Assembly: GCF_030272615.1 (NCBI RefSeq)
Contig: NC_081414.1
Coordinates: 763,349,648-763,413,647 of the forward strand
Direction: 5' to 3'
DNA from: Cryptomeria japonica
Lineage: Eukaryota > Streptophyta > Pinopsida > Cupressales > Cupressaceae
Length of the DNA stretch: 64,000 bases
In this document: positions 11,206 through 22,209 of the stretch, piece by piece
Numbering within the stretch: the first letter of the stretch is position 1
Layout of the letters: each line of letters begins with the position of its first letter
The notes under the pieces: generated by a model
Database searches by the model: none
Seen by the model: only the letters and a program-made list of their open reading frames with translations
Told to the model about the DNA's origin: nothing
Translations under genes and position numbers: made by a program

Positions 11206-11220
11206 AGTCGCATTAGGATA

Positions 11221-11345
11221 CTAGGTATAATCTTGGCATTAGGATTGAATTGGGATTTGAGATAGTATTACAATTCAATTAAGATTCATTTAGGGTTAAG
11301 GTTAATGTTAAGATTCAAATAGGGTTAGGGTTAATGTTAGTATTC
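11221..11345 (+). repeat. TTAGGG-type telomere-like repeat, short block
   Basis: Degenerate TTAGGG/GTTAGG units (AGGGTTAAGGTTAATG, TAGGGTTAGGGTTAATG). It is nearly identical to 40,595-40,720, so it belongs to the duplicated segment. Confidence 0.85.
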
Positions 11346-11726
11346 AATGTTGACTTAAAGAAATATTATATCAATTTAACATAGAGAAAATAATGAAATA
11401 ATGATTTTTAATGTTCACGAAGTCTTACACTCGATTAGGAAATACAATCTTAAGAGCATGATTTTGAAATCGGATGTGACAAACGGGTGTGATCATGTAT
11501 AATGGCGATTCGTGATGTTGATCCTCAAAAGGTACTATTTTTATAGGAAATGGATAGAGTGGGTGTTTTGTTGCATTTCATCCTCGTGCTACTCTATATT
11601 GATAAATAGAATTCCATGTGGGTTCTTTAATGGGGCCTAAGGTTTGGGTCTACGAGATCCTTTCTTGTCCTTTCTCCCTGTCCTAATGGATCTCGGATCT
11701 AGCACATACTTGCTCTCTCTCACCAG
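11346..11726. other. Non-coding, no gene seen
   Basis: AT-rich at first, then mixed sequence. After 11,400 it does not match the right duplication copy, which has different sequence including a foldback element at the corresponding place. Confidence 0.6.
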
Positions 11727-12725
11727 TTATTCATCGATGACAATATCGTATATGGACAATCTACATTAGAAGAGGTCAAAATTATTAAATAAGTGCTTGG
11801 TGATTATTGCACTGCCTCTAGTCAACAAATAAATAAAGAAAAATCAAATATTTATTACTTCAATACGAGCCCTCAAATGCAGCAACAGACTGTAACCCTT
11901 CTAGGTTTTAGAATGGACAAAATACCAACCACCTATCTAGTTTCCCACTATTCAATGGAACTGTCAGAAATAACCTGTAGGCAGAGACAGTAGAATTTTT
12001 TTCCAAGAAATTGGATTACTGGAGGGGCAAGTGGTTATCAATGGCAGGAACACTGACGATAATTAAATCCAAAAGGTATTCCATAGAAAATCACTATTCA
12101 ACAGCGAAGGTTCCTATGGGATGGTGCGCTGATAAACATGGAATCCCTCTGCTACTATGGGATATAGTCAAGATGCTCAAGGAAGTTGGTGGTGGAGGTT
12201 TTTGAGATATTCATATCTAAAACTGCGCATTGAGAGCCAAATTAGTTTGGTTAATGTACAAAGAATCCAATGCTCAATGCTGCCAAGTCCTACAACATAG
12301 ATATCTAGACAATGGAAAACCAAAAATGATACTAATTGTAGCAAATCCACCAAATTGTTTCATAATTTAGAATTTAATGGTTAATGTCGTGACCTCATCA
12401 CTGGCCATTTATGGATGAAGGGACGCCTTCTAGACGGACTCATGTAAAGGATATCATCCGTTGGTAGATATCGATGGTTTGGCAGAGGCCCAAGATGTGG
12501 TCGTCCCTATATATGGAGAGAAGCTTCAAGACAATATGATAATTAGTTGGGACGAAAAGATGGCCAACTTCAAATGGAGGGATTTCAGTATGTTAGACCA
12601 TAGAATTAAACAAATTATCTTGGATGAACTTATCAGACACCATGTAGTTATTACAAAAGGAAAAGATGAAATCTTCTGGTTCGTGGATAAGTCTGGAAAT
12701 TGCTCACCAGAGATGGGATATTAGA
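11727..12725 (+). pseudogene. LINE reverse transcriptase C-terminal fragment (left duplicate)
   Basis: The plus strand gives the RT active-site strand as HQLFIDDNIVYG, so the usual F-A-D-D-T is changed. It continues with DYCTASSQQINKEKSNIY, the post-RT block WRGKWLSMAGTLTIIKS, then VDIDGLAEAQDVVVP and MGY at the end. Frames shift several times. No endonuclease or 5' RT is present. The same fragment, with the same 5' limit, lies at 41,751-43,230, where it extends further into the zf-RVT domain. The LINE was thus already truncated before the segment duplicated. Confidence 0.85.
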
Positions 12726-12759
12726 TCTCATAGAGAAATTGAAAGATGCTCATAGCTAT

Positions 12760-13457
12760 TAATAAAACATAAATCTATTAATAAAACTTATAAATTTAAT
12801 TGTCATTATGTATGATAAGGTCTTCAATATTGGGATAAGATGTTGTGCACCTTGCATAATGTTTATAATGTTTTATTCATTATTATGTGCATGGTGCATC
12901 TAGATGAACCTCCATGGATCTACATCACTAAGAGTTCACATTCTTGGGACCACTTTATATGTTGCATATACAATCTAGAAATGTATTTAATGTGGGTTCA
13001 ACCAATTGATTTTGAAGACTCTTCTATTTTTTGTCAATCATTACTATTGTAAAGTGGGTCACTCTAGTGCTACTTAACCGTAACGAGATTGTCATTTCTT
13101 TAGTCTTAAGATGGAATGATATTACTAGTTTTCCTGCTTGTGCCCACAAAAGAAGCTTAGAGTTGGTTAACTCAAGCACTACGAAACCAAAATATTTGGA
13201 GCAATTTGTCTTTTAGCCACCTTGACTTTAGGTTGGTTGTTTGTAAGTTTTATTGAAGTTTGTTATTTGTTAGTTGTTTCTCTTGGTTGTCTGTTTTTGT
13301 TTTGTAGTAGTAATTTCTTTATCTTTATGAACAAGGATCTGGGCCCTTTCAAAATCCTTGCTGACCTTATTAAAAACATAGATGTCCAATTTGAAATGTG
13401 GGTAGAAAATTATATATACCGAACATATATTAATAATAGATCTGGTTGTTAGAAAAC
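12760..13457 (+). other. Duplicated block of unknown nature (left)
   Basis: About 700 bp closely similar to 43,850-44,590. Short open stretches occur in both copies (for example CCIYNLEMYLMWVQPIDFE here), and the translation stays partly similar across stops, hinting at old coding sequence. No family recognised. Confidence 0.5.
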
Positions 13458-13486
13458 AAAACAAGTGCCACCACCTAGAGTACTTG
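13458..13486 (+). repeat. Inverted end, left arm
   Basis: A 14-bp perfect outer match plus a 9-bp inner match to the reverse complement of 15,288-15,318. Confidence 0.65.
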
Positions 13487-14583
13487 TGGTTTTAATATTG
13501 TAATAGAAGTAATAAATGTAATAATAGAAGTAATAGATGTAATAAGATAAGTATATATGAAACAGAAATAGAAGTTGTGAATGTAATTTTAACTTTGAAT
13601 TACATTCACTTTAGTTTAAAATTATATGTATTGTAATTTCATTTTAATTTTGATTTTAAATTATATTCCAATACGATTGAATTAGGCTATAATAGAAAAT
13701 TTATCTGTGTGCATGGAAGAAATATTTACATATTGGAGGTGTAATTAAAGTTAAATGTATGGAAATGTAAAAATTGGTAATTATGATTTCAATTTGACAA
13801 TGTGAGTAACCAAAGAGAGCTAAAGGCTAATGGAAAAACACAATGGACACAAAATTAAAAGAAAATGTATACAATGTAAAATTTATTATGTATATTTTTC
13901 CCTCCAATTCCATTGAAAGGAAATTAAACTTGATCATTTCATTTAAAAATGTGAAAACAGTTGAACTGTTCAAGAATTAGTTAAGAGAATAATAATTATT
14001 TAATAATAATAACTTAATGAATGAATAGTTAACAATATAATTTAATAATTTTAATTTAATAATATTATTACAATTTTAAATAATCCATCCCACCAATAAG
14101 ATTAAAATAAAATAATAATTATTAAAAAAAAAAAAATTTACATGTGTTATAGTAAATATAGAAAATATTAAATTGCGAAAAAAAATATTATTTTAAGTAT
14201 TTTCAACGGATTAAATAAATCAAATATTAAGTTAAACCTAATTTAATTAACCAAAAGTAATTATTCAAGGGAATGATAAACTAATCACTCATAAAATTTA
14301 TATTATTAGTACTTGTCATTAGGCAAATACTATTGTAATGAGTTTTTCTTTTTTACAGTTAACTAGTTATTAAAAAATTTAACTTGAACCAATTACAAAC
14401 AAGGTTTTTTTTGTTTTTAAAAATATTTTTATTTTCTAAAGTTACTTGTCCAATTTTTAAGTTTACATATTATAAAAATTATTTTTTAACGTGATTGGCC
14501 AATACAACTTTTGTTGTTATAAGCGGATTTTTTGAAAATCTAAAACAAATAATGTTCATATAGGATTTAAGTGTATGGGTATA

Positions 14584-14747
14584 TTAATTCTGAATATTAA
14601 ATACTATATCAAGGAAGGCTTAATTTTATAGGATATGATTTAAGTGTATGAGTATATTAATTTTATCATTGAATATATTTTATTTAAGCTTTCCAAGTTA
14701 TTAAATATTAAGCCTTCCTTGATATAGTATTTAATATTCAGAATTAA
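14584..14747. repeat. Perfect 41-bp inverted repeat (foldback) with 82-bp loop
   Basis: Arms 14,584-14,624 and 14,707-14,747 are exact reverse complements over 41 bp. The conserved core includes CTATATCAAGGAAGGCTTAA. The perfect pairing in otherwise drifting AT-rich DNA suggests a recent origin or conversion. Confidence 0.92.
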
Positions 14748-15287
14748 GTTCTAATCTTAAAATATAATAATAATAATAATTATATTATATCATTAAAATA
14801 AGAATATTAATATTTAACATAATTTGATTTAATTAATATAAGATCAATTATAAACTTAATTTCCTGTTCATGATATATGAAATTAAATTTTAATATAATA
14901 CATATATAAATTATCAAATTGTAAATGTGTATTTTAAATAGAAAAAAATATTCATATCTATTATATATTATTAATATTATATTTACTAATTAAAATATTT
15001 AGGTTAAATCTATAGTATTAAAAAATAATTTAATTCTTATTATAATATGCATATTATAATAATATGCATTAGTTTTACTATTTTGATATTATTAGCATAT
15101 AAATAATTATGTGTTTTTGTTATAAATTTTACAGTTCCAATTTTGCTATTTTTACTATAAATTAAATGATTTTTTAATATATATTTTATTGTAATTTTTT
15201 TTAATATTATTTTTAATTTCTATTATAAATGTTGTACTTTTTCTATGATAATTTTGTAACTAATTACTTACTATAAGATAAATTAGG

Positions 15288-15318
15288 CAAGTACTCACCA
15301 CTATGTGGCACTTGTTTT
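15288..15318 (-). repeat. Inverted end, right arm
   Basis: Reverse complement partner of 13,458-13,486. Confidence 0.65.
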
Positions 15319-15839
15319 ATATTGAATTAACCTTCAAAACATTTATAGAACAATTATATTAAAGATGAATGTACATCAATAATCAATAATAATAATTTGT
15401 AGCAGTGAAATGTTAGGGCAATGATTGTAAATAAAACTAGTTAATACATATCTGTAAATCATGGAGAGGTTGCTTTCCCGCATGTAGAGGATTAGTTATA
15501 GGCCTAGAGTTTTCCAGGCAAGGAAGCACTCCAGGAGGACACGGTTCTTACATAGAACCCCACATGTCTTCACGACATGAAATAAACACGGCCCTAGCCA
15601 GGACACTCCCGCATGTATGCTGACACTCCCCTTCTCCAATGCTCAATACCCAACCACCAGACCTTAACTATCCTCTCGCTTTTGCTTCTTTCAATCTCTT
15701 TTGCTTCTATTATTTTCTTCCTCTCTCTCTATGTACCCTTCTTTGTTAATTCACAGGTTTATATAATGTCACAGGATGGTTACCAAAAATCACACCCTTT
15801 CATAACTATAATAATGTTCATAATTACATTTATCTAATT
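15319..15839. other. Non-coding, no gene seen
   Basis: AT-rich until about 15,460, then about 150 bp of mixed-composition sequence (15,470-15,620) and a CT-rich stretch (15,660-15,740). No protein or RNA gene recognised. Confidence 0.55.
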
Positions 15840-17420
15840 ATATTTATTGCAATTTATTTTCATGGGAAAAAGTCTCGTAATAGATGGTAAAGGGGGGGTG
15901 GGGGGGTGCTCTTCTCTTTGGCCGAGGTTGGTTGTCGCATTGAGATGGGTGGTGTGTCCTTGCCCCTTTTCGTGTTTTTGTGTAGTGAGATCATTGTGCT
16001 TCTGATTGGCTGGGATTCTTTGCCCATAGGAGATGTTCCTTGTTGGTTGTCTTTGATCTTTCAAAAAGGTGTTTTAGCTTTGGTACCTTGTGTTAGGCTA
16101 GGCTATGGGTCCCTTTCAGGGACTGGCGGAGTTTTTTTGCCCACCCTCTTTGTCTGGTCCTATCTTTTTGGTGGTGCAGGTTTGTCCTTGGTGCCCCGCG
16201 ATGGGCTGTAGGATGCTCTGCATGGATTTTTCTTTCTTGGGCCTATGTGGGGGGATCCCCTGTCCCTTGTTGTTTCTGTGGGTCTCATGAAGCAGGGCTC
16301 TATGTGGTCTTGGCAGAGTATGGCTATTTTGGAGGGGTTTCATTATTTTAGGGGTGACCAGACCCTCTGGTCTTCTCATATTTTATTTTGGGTTAGGGTT
16401 TCCTCTACTCAATCCCCTTTTCTCTTCCCTGTTTTGGATAGTCCTTCTTATAAGGTGGAGGAGATTTTTATTTTTTGTTCAATGACTATTTTGTGGGGTC
16501 TTTTGGACTGCTCTCTTCCTAGCCTGTCTGAAGTGTCCCTTTCTCTTATGGAGGTAGAGATTTGGTGGTTGGGAGTGGTTGGGTTTCTACTTGCTACAAG
16601 AGAGTCTCTGAAGCTGAATTCCTACCTTCTTTCTATTCATATCAAGGTGGACCTCTTCCCTATTGAGGTGTGAAGTTGGTGGGAGAAGGTCTTTTGGGTG
16701 AGGATGTTGCTTGAGTTGCTGGTTGAGGCCATCTGCCATTACTTTCATGGTTAGGGATGGTTTTTTAAACCATGCTTTCTATTTTTTGGGGGGTGTTGAG
16801 GGGGACTTCAAAAACCCTCCTTGTGTATGTCATGAAGGTTAGGGGAGGCTTTCAAAACCCCCATGTGTGTTTTGTTCATTCCACTAGCATGCTGGATGCT
16901 AACAATTTTAAAGGGCCAAATCTGGCTAGTGACAGTTTTTGGTTAAGGGTTAGTTGTACTGCTGGTAAGCTGATGACTATGTTATTGGTTATGGGAGCCT
17001 AGGAAGACCCTTGTTTCTTGGTTTTGGGAGCTATTTTAAAACCCTTAGTGAAGGTTAGGGGTGCCTTTCAAAACCCTAATATTTTGTAGGTTTAGGGAGC
17101 CTTGTAAAACCCTTGTTTCTGTGCTAGGGATACTTTGTGTCCAATTTGTGGCTTGGCTGCTAGTTTGCTGATGTTTTTTTCTTTTAGCAGTATTGTTATG
17201 TGGGTTCCAGATCCTGGTAAAATCTAAGGGTTTCAAGTCCCTTCAAAACGTAGGGGTTTCAAGTCCCCTCATAACCTATTTAAGGGGTTTCGGGCCTCCT
17301 CAAAACCTATTTACCCTTAATAAAAAACAATATATATAATTTGAAGTGTTTAAGGGGTTTCGAGCCTCCTCAAAACCTATTTACCCTTAATAAAAAACAA
17401 TATATATAATTTGAAAACTT
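15840..17420 (+). repeat. GT-rich block with recurring GGGG-GCCTT-AAAACCC motif
   Basis: Composition switches sharply from AT-rich to G/T-rich at a GGGGGGGTGGGGGGG run (15,893-15,907). Several open stretches exist but none shows a domain. From about 16,835 to 17,400 a motif like AGGGG-GCCTTTCAAAACCC recurs at least six times. The block ends in two copies of a 70-bp unit ending TAATAAAAAACAATATATA. It is absent from the right duplication copy. Possibly the 3' part of an unclassified mobile element; not assigned. Confidence 0.5.
17279..17418 (+). repeat. 70-bp tandem duplication
   Basis: Two nearly identical 70-bp units beginning TTTAAGGGGTTTCG and ending ATATATAATTTGAA. Confidence 0.92.
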
Positions 17421-18332
17421 CAAAATCATGCATCTTAATTATTTAAATTTAAAAAAAAAACATGAATATTAAAAATTCATAAATATAAATGGTGAAAAAT
17501 AAATTGAATAATAACTAGTTAATGAAAATTGAGTGCAAAACTGCAAGCAGTAATAACAAAACCTAATTCACTTAAATAAATAAGAACAATTTTCAACTTG
17601 TAGAATGTAAAAATTATCTTGATCTCTTCATGGAATCTATACATTAGTACATAACTTAGCTTGAAGTCCAAATAATGTATTACTGTTAGAAGTTGCCCAT
17701 GGTTGGACCTAGAACATTTAGACAAGAAAAATGATAGAATGATTTGAAAGAGGTACTAAAATTAGATGCATGGTAATATGGAAAAGGGAAAGGGAACAAA
17801 CACAATGTACATTACTTTTAAATACATGCAACCACTTTATAATGGTAGAAGAATATGTCTATTATTCATGATTCATATTTTTTCAAATGAGATTAAATTA
17901 TATATTTTGTAATAGTTGAAATTTATGTTTCTTAGGTGTAGAAAAGTTTTATAAATATTTAGATTACTAGATTTTAAATATTCTTTTCAATTCTAATTTG
18001 AACTTGTGATTTCTTACTAGTGCACATGTTTTTCATCTCTACAATTATATAAAATAACAATCCAATAAAGTAACTTTAAAATGAATAGAAATAAACTGCA
18101 CATAAATTATTTATTATTTAACCCTAAAAATTTAATTAGAGAGTCAAAATTTCAATTAGCAACCATACATAAAATCCTTTGTCAAAAGGTAGTGCTTCAG
18201 TTAAAAAAACTTCATATCTCTTTGCTCAATTCAAATAATATAGAATATCAAATTTATATATGTCACAATTTAATGTATGAAATATCTTTTGAATATACAT
18301 ACAAATATTAATACAAAAAAATATTGTAGATT
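17421..18332. other. AT-rich non-coding, mostly duplicated
   Basis: No gene seen. From 17,545 onward it matches 44,585-45,230 in the right copy (for example GATAGAATGATTTGAAAGAG and ATTATATATTTTGTAATAGT). Confidence 0.7.
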
Positions 18333-18694
18333 TAATGAATAAAATATCTTCGTTATCAATAACGCCCATGCACTCAGTATCCATTGTAATTTCCGTAGAT
18401 AGTATATGTGATCCCTGAGATGGAGAGCGTAGAAAGGCGAATCCCTTGGATATACAGGCACAAAGGAATACCCTCCCTTCGTCTATCTTGCCCTAAACAT
18501 ATGCATTTTCTACTAATGAATGAAATATCTTCGTTATCAATAACGCCCATGCACTCAGTATCCATTGTAATTTCCGTAGATAGTATATGTGATCCCTGAG
18601 ATGGAGAGCGTAGAAAGGCGAATCCCTTGGATATACAGGCACAAAGGAATACCCTCCCTTCGTCTATCTTGCCCTAAACATATGCATTTTCTAC
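18333..18694 (-). pseudogene. F-box gene start relic, present as two 181-bp tandem copies
   Basis: Units 18,333-18,513 and 18,514-18,694 are nearly identical. Each contains, on the minus strand, the first about 14 codons of the F-box gene at 45,538-46,683 (MDTECMGVIDNED, one change from the intact gene) plus its upstream flank (matching 46,650-46,815). The rest of the coding region, about 1.4 kb to beyond the stop, is missing. The sequence passes straight to the flank that matches 45,170-45,230. The deletion must precede the tandem duplication, because both units share the same junction. Confidence 0.9.
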
Positions 18695-19260
18695 CGTGCC
18701 TTAACACTAAATATAGGTGTGGCTGTCCCATCTTGTCTTGCTTCAATATATGTCTCATGTGTGGGGTTAATTAATGGAGATGATGCATTAGTTGGGGCAT
18801 TACAACGACTTGTAATAGTATTTAATTATTCAATATTTTAATTTAATGTATTGTATTAGTATTATAAGTTTATTATTAGTGTTGATTAAAGTATTTAAAT
18901 AAACTCTAAATCCTAAACCTTAAACCCTAAATCCAAGCTCAATTCCCAATAGGGACATCTAAAGTGGAATTCTAATTTGTGACTCTTGGTCTTCCATAGG
19001 ATGGGGAAGGTAATGTAATAAAAAATTAAACACTTAAATTTTTTATAAATGTCTCAAATATAATTGACTTGAAAAATTTAATGCCAAATTTATTTTACAC
19101 ATCCACAAAACATATATTTAAAAAATCATCTAAACAAATATTTAACATAATAAAAAACATATATTTAAAATATCATCTAAGCAAATATTTAACATAATAA
19201 TAAATATATAATAATTTGTACAATACTATTATATTTAAATTATTATATTATATTATATTA
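18695..19260. other. F-box upstream flank and AT-rich duplicated DNA
   Basis: It matches 46,800-47,115 and 51,335-51,578 in the right copy; the two parts are separated there by a LINE. A short CCCTAAA-like patch occurs at 18,905-18,935. No gene. Confidence 0.7.
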
Positions 19261-20137
19261 ATCTTAACTATAACCCTGAATCCTAAGCCTAACCATAATC
19301 TTAACATTAACTGTAACACTAAACATGATGTAAATCCAAATCCTAACCATTAACCTAACCCTAAAAATAATGTAAACCCTAACTATAATCTTAATCCTAA
19401 CCCTTAACCCTAACTGTAACCCTAACCCTAACCTTAACCCTAACCGTAAACGTAACCCTAACATTATGATATAAACTCTAATCATAGAGATAATCCTAAC
19501 CATATACCTAAAAAATTAAGCCTAACTAGAACCTTAACCCTTACCATGATGTAAATATAAACCCTAACCATTAACCTAACCATAACAATGATGTAAACCC
19601 TAACTATAATCCTAACTCTAACCTTAACCCTAGACATAATCCTCACCATAATGATAAATCCAAAGCCTAACCACAATCTTAACCCTATCCCTAATCCTAA
19701 TCATTAAGTAAATCCAAACCCTAATCATTAACCTAACCCTAACAATGATGTAAACCCTAACTATAATCCTAACCCTAGATCATAGCCCTATGATATAAAC
19801 CACAACCCTACACATAATCCTAACCATAACCCTAAATCCTAGCCTAATCACAATCTTAACGCTAACCGTAACACTAAACATGATGTAAATCCGAACCCTA
19901 ACTATTAACCTAACCCCAACAATGATGTAAACCCTAACTATAACCCTAACCCTAACCCTAATAGCAAGACAAAATGATCCATTTTCCTTATTTAACTAGG
20001 CCTACTATTTTAAACCAAATCAAATCCTAACCCTAATAGTAAACCAAAATGAACCCTAATCCTTATTAAATTAGGCATACTACTTTGATTCCAATCCTAG
20101 CTATAATTCTAAATCTAGAATTGAACCAAATGGAATC
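19261..20137 (-). repeat. Telomere-like CCCTAA satellite, first array
   Basis: Degenerate hexamer runs (AACCCTAACCCTAACC) are interspersed with a recurring cassette (AATGATGTAAACCCTAACTA at about 19,366, 19,587, 19,744 and 19,921, spacing about 157-221 bp). It closely matches 27,830-28,640, including the right boundary. It is absent from the right duplication copy, where flanking sequences 19,260 and 20,310 are adjacent (about 51,580). Translations of the array are low-complexity and not genes. Confidence 0.93.
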
Positions 20138-20162
20138 CTATATATATTAATAATATATATAG
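20138..20162. repeat. AT palindrome at array boundary
   Basis: CTATATATATTAATAATATA and its mirror half. An almost identical palindrome lies at 28,657-28,685 at the end of the main array. Confidence 0.8.
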
Positions 20163-20524
20163 AATAATAAAAAATAGGTGTCTCTAGAAAGATATCTCTT
20201 GGCTTATTCTATATATATTATTAAATATATATAAGCTAGTATAATAATGTAAATATAATATTATAAGAATCCTATGTCACTCCAATTCTAACTTAACCAT
20301 AATCTAAATCTAATTTTTGAATTTTATTTAATATATCATGTATTCATTAGTATATAATTATCATATATTAATAATATAATAAGATGTTGACCATTTCTAT
20401 TTTTAATTATATAAATCAAATTAGTTAATTCAAACAACCAAATATAATTACATAAAATGAAAATCTTATATCCTTATCTTAGTATATTATTACTTTATTA
20501 AAACATGACACACACACACATAAG
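20163..20524. other. AT-rich DNA with (AC)n microsatellite
   Basis: No gene seen. 20,310-20,382 matches 51,583-51,655, the right end of the duplication. A short (AC)n run lies at about 20,507-20,520. Confidence 0.6.
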
Positions 20525-20700
20525 ATGGGGTTTAATTAGGGTTACTTAGTTAATTTTAAGGTTAAGTTTTCATTAGGGTTCAATTAGGGTTAGATTGTTG
20601 TTAAGGATAAGCTTAGGTTAGGATTGATGTCAAGATATAATTAAGATTACTATTATGAAGATAGTCTAATGTAAGGGTTAATGTAAAGATATGATCCTAA
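20525..20700 (+). repeat. TTAGGG-type telomere-like block
   Basis: Units such as TTAATTAGGGTTACTTAG and TCATTAGGGTTCAATTAGGG, in the opposite orientation to the neighbouring arrays. Confidence 0.8.
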
Positions 20701-22209
20701 CCCTAATAAAAGTTAGACTAATTACACATAAAAAATAATGATTATTGAAAAAATATACATTAAGTCGAGAGACTTCTACATGAGCCTTCTACAATGGTAG
20801 CAAATTTGGGAGTTTTCAAAAAATTTGACGTGTATTTTCCTATATCTGATTATTGTATGAATAACTAATATAAATTTATTAATTAATTAATAATTAAATA
20901 TGTTTCCATTCATAGGCGTTGGTTGTGCAACGGTTCATGAAAGTTTTTATTCTAAAAAAATTTCTAAAGGAAAGGCTTCTTGGTTGGAGTTTGAAGATTG
21001 GATGAAATTTTAGAAGATTGGAGCAATGATTGGGTACAGGAGGGTTGATCTGGATTGGGGTTGCAGAGGGATTCTTTAGCATTTATTCATTTGTGAATTT
21101 TTCCAGGTTGACAATTAATATCTTTTCTTCCCTGTGAGTGTAAAATATTGATTGCTTGGCTTCCTTGCTATTCATTTAGAATATTGGTCTGCCAAGATCC
21201 TCCCCTCCTATCTTTTTTTCTTCTCAATCTCATTTAAGAAGTTGAGTTGTAGGCAACCAGTTTATTATATTTGGTTTATATTTTGGTTCTTTTAAGCCGA
21301 GAGGCTTTTACAATCGCAACAAATTTATGTGTAAACATTTGGGGGTTTACAATTAATTTGAAATGTATTTTCCTGAATAACTACTAATTTATTAAATATG
21401 TTTTAATTGCTAGTTAGGTATATGAATTGTAGATTTGTGCATTTGGCTATTGTTGTATTAGAATCTGGTTTTTATATAATGTTTGATTTTGTTGTATTTA
21501 AATTAGGGTTTTGCATTTTATATTTTTGTATATGTTGCACTGAGTATTGAGATGTTAATATGTAGATGTTAATATGGTTTTTTTAAAATTTGAATGAACT
21601 CATTTGAATTGTATATCAGTGCATTGGAAAAGGAATGCAAGATGCTAGTGAGAGTTTTATATCTATTTTACAACTAAATATTGATTCATTTAACAATTAG
21701 AATTATCTCAAAATGTTTCTTATCTTCTAAATTTTTTTTTTTCAATGTTACCATAAAATAATACTCTAATTGAAAGTTATATAAGTTTTAGTTTTAAATT
21801 TATTCTAAATCTAATTGTTGATTCATTTAACAACATAAAAAAATAAATTTATTTTAATTTTAAAATGTGAATTGATTTTAACACTAAAACAAAAAGGGTA
21901 GAGTATAAATGTTGTTTATATATTTAGATAAATTTCATTTGGTTTTTCAATTTCACAACTAAAAGCATACTCTAATTGAAAGTTATATAAATTTTTGTTT
22001 TAAATTTATAAATAAGTATTATTAATGCATTATTCATTTATATTTTTTAAATTATATAGAAAAGTTCATTTATATTTTTTAAATTATATAGGAAAGTTTA
22101 AACCCTTAATTAATTTTTGGGTTTGATTACCATTAGGGTTTGATAAAAGTTATATAATTTTTAGTTTTAAATTTATTCTAGAACTAATTTTTGATTCATT
22201 TATCAACAA
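20701..22209. other. AT-rich non-coding with diverged internal repeats
   Basis: No gene seen. 20,762-20,910 is repeated in diverged form at 21,293-21,410 (AAGTCGAGAGACTT and AAGCCGAGAGGCTT). A motif CTAATTGAAAGTTATATAA recurs at about 21,768, 21,973 and 22,145. A 32-bp duplication lies at about 22,038-22,100. Confidence 0.6.

Larger units (their letters stand above)
6690..11215 (-). mobile_element. L1-type LINE with ORF1 and ORF2, heavily decayed
   Basis: On the minus strand this runs from an ORF1 with a DUF4283-type domain and CCHC knuckle (11,205-10,239) through an ORF2 endonuclease (9,530-8,900), linker and reverse transcriptase (8,200-6,775). Domain order and motifs are those of plant L1 LINEs. 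Stops and frameshifts occur throughout. The 5' boundary at about 11,215 abuts telomere-like sequence that is also present next to the right duplication copy, so the LINE probably inserted into that repeat. A poly(A) tail or target-site duplication could not be defined at the low-coordinate end. Confidence 0.88.
13458..15318. mobile_element. AT-rich element with inverted ends, possible non-autonomous DNA transposon
   Basis: The left end reads AAAACAAGTGCCAC and, after a short spacer, AGTACTTG. The right end is its reverse complement with a slightly different spacer (CAAGTACTCACC ... GTGGCACTTGTTTT at 15,288-15,318). Between them lie about 1.8 kb of very AT-rich DNA with no ORF above about 60 codons. 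The block is absent from the right duplication copy. No flanking target-site duplication was found, so the class is not proven. Confidence 0.5.
11221..20382 (+). repeat. Segmental duplication, left copy
   Basis: Colinear similarity with 40,595-51,655 in several blocks: 11,221-11,400 with 40,595-40,770; 11,727-12,725 with 41,751-42,735; 12,760-13,457 with 43,850-44,590; 17,545-18,330 with 44,585-45,230; 18,350-19,080 with 46,650-47,115; 19,085-19,260 with 51,335-51,578; 20,310-20,382 with 51,583-51,655. The order and strand are the same throughout. The gaps are later insertions or deletions, listed separately. Confidence 0.9.

Noticed and set aside
15470-15620. Mixed-composition 150 bp considered as a tRNA or small RNA gene
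   Set aside because: No cloverleaf, A/B box or terminator recognisable by eye.
15906-16673. Open stretches of 60-142 codons in the GT-rich block
   Set aside because: Low-complexity Leu/Phe/Ser/Gly-rich translations in several overlapping frames and on both strands; no motif. Composition explains them.
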